Part shown: positions 59,477-64,000 of the stretch, piece after piece
Position numbering within the stretch: position 1 is the first letter of the stretch
How the letters are laid out: each line of letters opens with the position of its first letter
From: Cotesia glomerata
Taxonomy: Eukaryota; Arthropoda; Insecta; Hymenoptera; Braconidae
Reading direction: 5' to 3'
NCBI RefSeq assembly: GCF_020080835.1
Contig: NW_025404017.1
Coordinates: forward strand, 1 to 64,000
Length of the DNA: 64,000 nucleotides
Made by a program: the position numbers and the translations under genes
The notes under the pieces: model-generated
The model's input: the letters and a program-made list of their open reading frames with translations, nothing else
What the model was told of the DNA's origin: nothing
Databases searched by the model: none

Positions 59477-61500
59477 ATTTACCCACGCATCAACATTTGT
59501 GGAGCGACCGTTAAAAAAGTGTCACTGGTATAAACACACTGGTACTTCTTATATTTATTTCAATTTAAATATTTCATTAATTGTTGTTTAATAAAACAGT
59601 CAACAGTACATTTATATCGATAATTTTAATGAATATCCAGGCACTGAACAATTAATGCACACAAATGTTTGGCGTTTCTGATCGCGGGAACGCTTATGCA
59701 CCAAGAGCAACAGCATAAACACACCGGCTGTGCATTTGTGGCGCTCATAGCTAGCGGTTCTCTCAATCAGGATTATGATTGGAGGAGCTTTTAGCCCAGC
59801 TGGCGCTGATCAGCTGATCACTCTTTAAATAACTACTCACACATGACTATATCAAAATGTATGTACAAAGTATTATACAATGTGTAGACAAATACTAGCA
59901 AGACCACGCGGGAAACGTACGCGCGTAAAATCGCCCCTCAGCCCGCCATCCCGCCAAGCCGACAGTAAGCGGGCACAGGACACTGCCACGTATTTCGCAC
60001 GCTATTTTTTTTGACAGAAAAAAATTTTACTTACTTTTTTTTTTTTATTATTTTTTTTATAATATCGATTTTTTGATTTGTACATTCATTTTATCTTTAG
60101 CCTATTTAATTATTTAAAATAAACTCATTGATTGAAAGTTAAATAAAAGATGAAAAAATTAAACATTTACTTTAATACATAATAGCTGTCAATGATTGTT
60201 TAATGAGCTTATCTCTGTTTAATTTCGAGCATTCAATTGGGACTAATAAAATGACTCTAATTTAAAAATCAATGTCACTTAATTAGGCCTTTAAAAAATG
60301 TATTATCAAGCATTTTTTTAGTGTTTAGCATAATACTTGTCGTTAATTAGAAATGAAAAAATTTATTTCTCGGAATTATTAGGGTAGTTTTTTTCAGAAG
60401 TATAGAATAAATAATGTTACCGCAGTTATCTGCATTTTTATTTTAAAGAAATTACCATTATCAACTGAGGACAACAAGTGAGGCGAAAAATTCTAAAAAT
60501 TCATCAAAGATGGTTTTTGGAATTTAAATTTACCGCCTCTATTATTCAACTTTTGGCGGTAATTTTGAATTCGAATTTTGCTTCAATACTTCAGTGATTT
60601 ATCGATTGAAGTTACTTCTAAAGTTTTGTATTCTGTTTTCAATTAAAAAAGACAAAGATTTGAAATAAGAAATAAGATAATCGATTTAAAGATATTTGAA
60701 ATACGATAAAAATATATTCACAATTCATTTCTTCGATTTTTTGTTTATTTTTACAAATTTTCGTCTTTGCGATCTAACAAAATACAGCTTTATAAAATTT
60801 ATACTCTTCTTTAGCAGTTATATTTAGATATTTATCATTATAAATTATATTCTTAATCAATAATTAATGTAAATTTTTTTTTTTTTTTCAAAATACTTAA
60901 AAAAAAAATATCTCCTAAAAATTATTTCAACTTTTTTAATAAAAATAATATAATTCAATTGGTTTTTTTGTTAAATCTTTAATTGAATTATTTATAAAAT
61001 ATTTTAGTGGATGCGAAAGTAAAAAATTATAGGCATTGAAGTCTCCAGTCTTTTTTCTCCATTGGTGTCTCCAGAGGGCTCCATACATAAAATATCACAT
61101 ACCCGCATGTCCACATCACGTAATACATGAATAATTATATTTTGTACGGACATAACCAGTGGCTACGTCTTTAGAAGATATTTTTCTCAAATGTCGAAAC
61201 AAGATATTTTTACATAATCAGTCAGATCTAAAAGGAATAAATAAATGTTATATATTTATATTTATCTACAGATATATACATATATAATCAAATAAATAAA
61301 ATAAATAAATAAAAAAAAGTAAAATATTGTTTATAATCAATAATAATAATAAATCTTAAATAATATTAAAGATTTATTTATTTAAAATAACGATTCCAAT
61401 AATACTAAATGACAATACCAGCACGGGCTTTGTCCCCGCTTGTCACCTGTTTGTCTGGTTACTGCTCGTGATCTACAAAAAATAAATTAAGAAAAAAAAC

Positions 61501-61735
61501 AAGTCTGAGCGAGAGAGAGATCGTGAGAACCGGTAGAGAGGTCCGGTAGTACTTTCGTCGTTACCGATCAAGTCTCTTGTTGAGTTTGCGGGTGGAGAAC
61601 CGCTGATATTTAGCAGGGTTGGGTGTCAGGGACGCACCATCAATTTGCAAAAAACGAGAAACCTTAAAAGAAGATAATATAATTACCGAGTACTACTTAT
61701 TTTTATTTTTACAATATTCAATTTTACACTCACAG
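61501..61735 (+). other. lft: Probable non-coding first exon of lft
   Basis: GC-balanced, purine-rich leader-like sequence ending in CACAG|gtaagttt. No ATG-led frame of note. Further leader exons may lie between here and 62560, for example before the donor-like ATTT|gtgagtaa at about 62390. Confidence 0.4.
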
Positions 61736-62317
61736 GTAAGTTTATTTTTTATTTCTTTTTATTTATATTCTTCATAATTAAATTATTATTTTTATTTAAT
61801 TACTACTTATTAATCTTTTCAGAAGCTAAAAAGTTGAGTTTTCATAGAAGAAATGTCAAAAAAAATTATAACTTATTATTAGATATAATAAATAAAATAA
61901 TAATTAGTTAAGTTTCTGACAGTCTGTTAATACTGCGTATTACCGTTTGTGTTGACAGGTATGAATTTAGTAGGGCACAGGTGCAAGTGAGAACGTCCCT
62001 GGTTTTCTGGAAATCGTTAGTGGTCCGGGGCCATTAAACGCGTTTTATGTGTCTTGCAATTTGATCCTGCAGCGCTCAGTGCGCTGATCAGAGAGTAACC
62101 GAGAGTAATTTACGCGAATTCCTTAGCATCGTGTGGACTCTCTGCAGGTGGGCTGCTCGTATCATCTACAATTATAACTGCAGTACCACTAAGTCTGTTG
62201 TCAACAGTGTGTTACTATTTAAACTTGTTAATATTATAAAAAAAAAAAACACCAAACAAAGCGTCATATATATTTTTTTTGGATCGATAAATCGTTCGAT
62301 CATCGGTCGCAACAATT

Positions 62318-62340
62318 TCGTGCACTCGACGAGTGCACGA
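62318..62340. repeat. Perfect 23-bp palindrome in the lft leader region
   Basis: TCGTGCACTCG, one A, then the exact complement. It contains two GTGCAC cores. It lies in non-coding DNA 220 bp before the lft ATG. Confidence 0.85.
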
Positions 62341-62560
62341 CAAAAAACACAAAAAAAAATATACGACATCGAGGGCATCGTCTCAATATTTGTGAGTAAA
62401 AAAAAAGTTGAAGCTTTTAAATTATTATGATTAAATAGTGATAATGTGTTATGCATTAAGATGAAATTTATTGTTAAATATTTGAATTAAAGTGGTATTA
62501 CATAATCTCATGATAATTTTATTGATTACAGGGTAAATGATTGGTAGTTGTTGAAGTGTA

Positions 62561-63139
62561 ATGCAGGGCATTATGCCAGTTAAAACTAAAACAAGAGTAC
62601 CAGAAAGTATGGGTGTATCTGGAGACTTGGTTGATGCTCGTGCTAAGCAAGTTCTTCGTGAAGCTGTTGATGCTGTTGTCAATAGTTTTGCTAAACATAC
62701 TCAAGGGTATGGAAGAGGTAAAATTATAAATATATTGTATTTTACATTTATTATTGATTGTTGTTCATTATTTTATTTAAATATTTATTAATGATCAATA
62801 GTTAACGTTGTTGAGGCACTACAAGAATTTTGGCAAATGAAACAAAGCAGAGGTACGGAATTGAGAAACGGTGCATTAGTTATTTACGAATCAGTACCAG
62901 GTGCTAGCCCTCCATATGTTTGCTATGTCACTCTACCTGGTGGCTCTTGCTTTGGTAGTTTTCAAAGTTGCCCGACAAAGGCTGAAGCCCGTAGGTCAGC
63001 TGCTAAAATAGCGTTAATGAATTCAGTGTTCAATGAACATCCGTCGAGAAAAATAACTGATGATTTTATTGAAAAAGCTGTAGCTGAAGCGAGAGCTAGT
63101 TTTAATAAACCCGCACCTACTTCAAATGGTCAATCACAG
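62561..63139 (+). CDS. lft: Lowfat/LIX1 N-terminal part (gene continues beyond window)
   Basis: Lowfat binds the cytoplasmic domains of Fat and Dachsous and sets their levels in planar polarity and growth control; LIX1 is the vertebrate counterpart. Exons here: 62561-62717 and 62802-63139, 165 residues, ending CAG|gttaga in phase 0. The sequence follows the very conserved family core: VNVVEALQEFWQMKQSRGTE, ALVIYESVPGASPPYVCYVT, GGSCFGSFQSCPTKAEARRS and IALMNSVFNEHPSRKITDDF, a dsRNA-binding-like fold by published comparison. The C-terminal ~100 residues of the family are not in 63140-64000, so the next exon lies to the right. A second ATG (codon 5) is an alternative start. Confidence 0.93.
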
Positions 63140-63962
63140 GTTAGATTTCATTAACTGTTTTAAATTGAATTTTTTATTTAATTAAGAATAATTGGGGTAG
63201 TTTTTCAAAAATTCATTGTTAGTCCAGTTGAGAAGAGGCAAAATAAAGACTTTACTTAGTAAAAATCGCTAAGAAGAAATTTCTTTCACAGAATGATCCA
63301 AAATATGCTAAAACTACGACATCCGAAAAAATCCAACAAAAAAGTTTGTTGCGAGTCTATTTTTTTATAACTGAACGGTCAAAATTGTGGTTTTAAGCAA
63401 ATATATGATCAACTCCAGTACACAGATGAGTAAATCCTTCGTAGTAGTATATAGTTAAGACTAATGGATAAAACAAGTCAATCAGTAGACTCCTACGTGC
63501 TATAAATCTTTAATTATTTAAAAGTTAATTAATTTTCTCCGTAAAGTAATGTTTTTGTTGATCCGCCATATTGCTTGGCGTCAAAAGTCGTATTGCGCAT
63601 GCGCGCGCACCTACTCAAATTCAAACGCTGAGAAATAATTCCAAATTTTTTCAGTGAACTATATTTTTATTCAAAGAAAAAAATTAAATAGTATCAAAAT
63701 TTTTACATCAATGATTAAACATTAATTAAGAAATTCTTATTTTTAATTTTATTAAGAAACATTTCACTCAATAAAGTTTATTTAAAGAAATTAATTATTT
63801 TTATTATCAAATGCTATACATCTTTTTAGTATAATCAAATTGTAAATAAATTAGAGCATGTATATTATTCATTAATTTCAACAATTGATTTATCACATTT
63901 ACAATAAAAGCAGTAACAATAAAAAAATGCTAATTCAAAAGTTCTCTAAAATAAATTAAAAT
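63140..63962. other. Intron of lft, no element recognised
   Basis: AT-rich apart from a short CpG/GC island at 63570-63620 (GCGCATGCGCGCGC). No exon of the lft C-terminus found. Confidence 0.5.
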
Positions 63963-64000
63963 TTAAATGTCATCGTCAGAACTATCAGAACTTTCGTTGT
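63963..64000 (-). CDS. C-terminal codons of an unidentified minus-strand gene (partial)
   Basis: At the right edge the minus strand reads NESSDSSDDDI then TAA. The acidic Ser/Asp tail looks like a casein-kinase-2-type C-terminus. If real, this gene lies inside, or converges with, the lft gene. Only 12 codons are visible, so it could be chance. Confidence 0.3.
   Translation of the reverse strand, partial: NESSDSSDDDI

Larger units (their letters stand above)
58716..61500. promoter_or_regulatory. Large upstream region between CycE and lft
   Basis: 2.8 kb between divergent genes. 58850-60010 is richer in GC and CpG than the rest and includes E2F-type sites (59092-59099 and 59469-59476, listed separately) and a CpG-rich patch at 59905-60000. 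60010-61480 is AT-rich. No ORF or RNA gene recognised. Confidence 0.5.

Noticed and set aside
62131..62456. About 95-codon open frames on both strands upstream of lft
   Set aside because: They overlap leader sequence and the 23-bp palindrome, lack an ATG in a good context, and show no conserved motif.

Overview
The window is insect nuclear DNA: strongly AT-rich, GT-AG introns, 5' leaders, and proteins that read as insect orthologues (Crooked neck, RNF146, Tudor, Armitage, eIF3e, TACC, Cyclin E, Lowfat/LIX1). The compact AT-rich style and protein character suggest Hymenoptera, perhaps a parasitoid wasp. That placement is inference. Splice sites were chosen by eye, requiring GT-AG borders and unbroken reading frame.

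Layout. 1-4000 is a mobile-element and pseudogene patch: a fold-back duplication carrying pieces of crooked neck, a tRNA-derived SINE, and a dead trypsin-like gene split by a piggyBac-type element that holds a second SINE. 4070-6788 (-) is the intact crooked neck gene with a palindromic MITE in its intron. 8197-10449 (+) is RNF146, with two tandem WWE exons. 13367-14065 (+) is a Tctex-type dynein light chain. 15841-27916 (+) is an eleven-domain Tudor protein. 29161-29415 (+) is a small coiled-coil ORF whose stop lies 91 bp before armitage (29507-33182, +). 34131-36000 (-) is eIF3e, diverging from a ZAD/C2H2 zinc-finger gene (36591-41478, +). 42741-45715 (+) is an unrecognised basic nuclear-type protein. 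47002-48003 (+) is an intronless secreted PI-PLC-like protein that lacks a catalytic histidine. 48869-55091 (-) is TACC with two alternative first exons. 56724-58715 (-) is Cyclin E with E2F-type sites upstream and a Cdc4-type phosphodegron. 62561 to the right edge (+) is the N-terminal part of lowfat/LIX1, and a minus-strand acidic C-terminus starts at the edge.

How genes relate. tud and armi both act in the germline piRNA pathway and lie head-to-tail with only a small ORF between them. Several other genes serve growth and division (CycE, TACC, eIF3e, crn), but this looks like ordinary neighbourhood. I found no operon-like defence system or CRISPR array. The most unusual items are the crn fold-back, the duplicated WWE exon with its early stop, the possible dicistronic ORF-armi transcript, the catalytically altered PI-PLC-like gene, and the two SINEs that share a B-box-plus-hairpin design.
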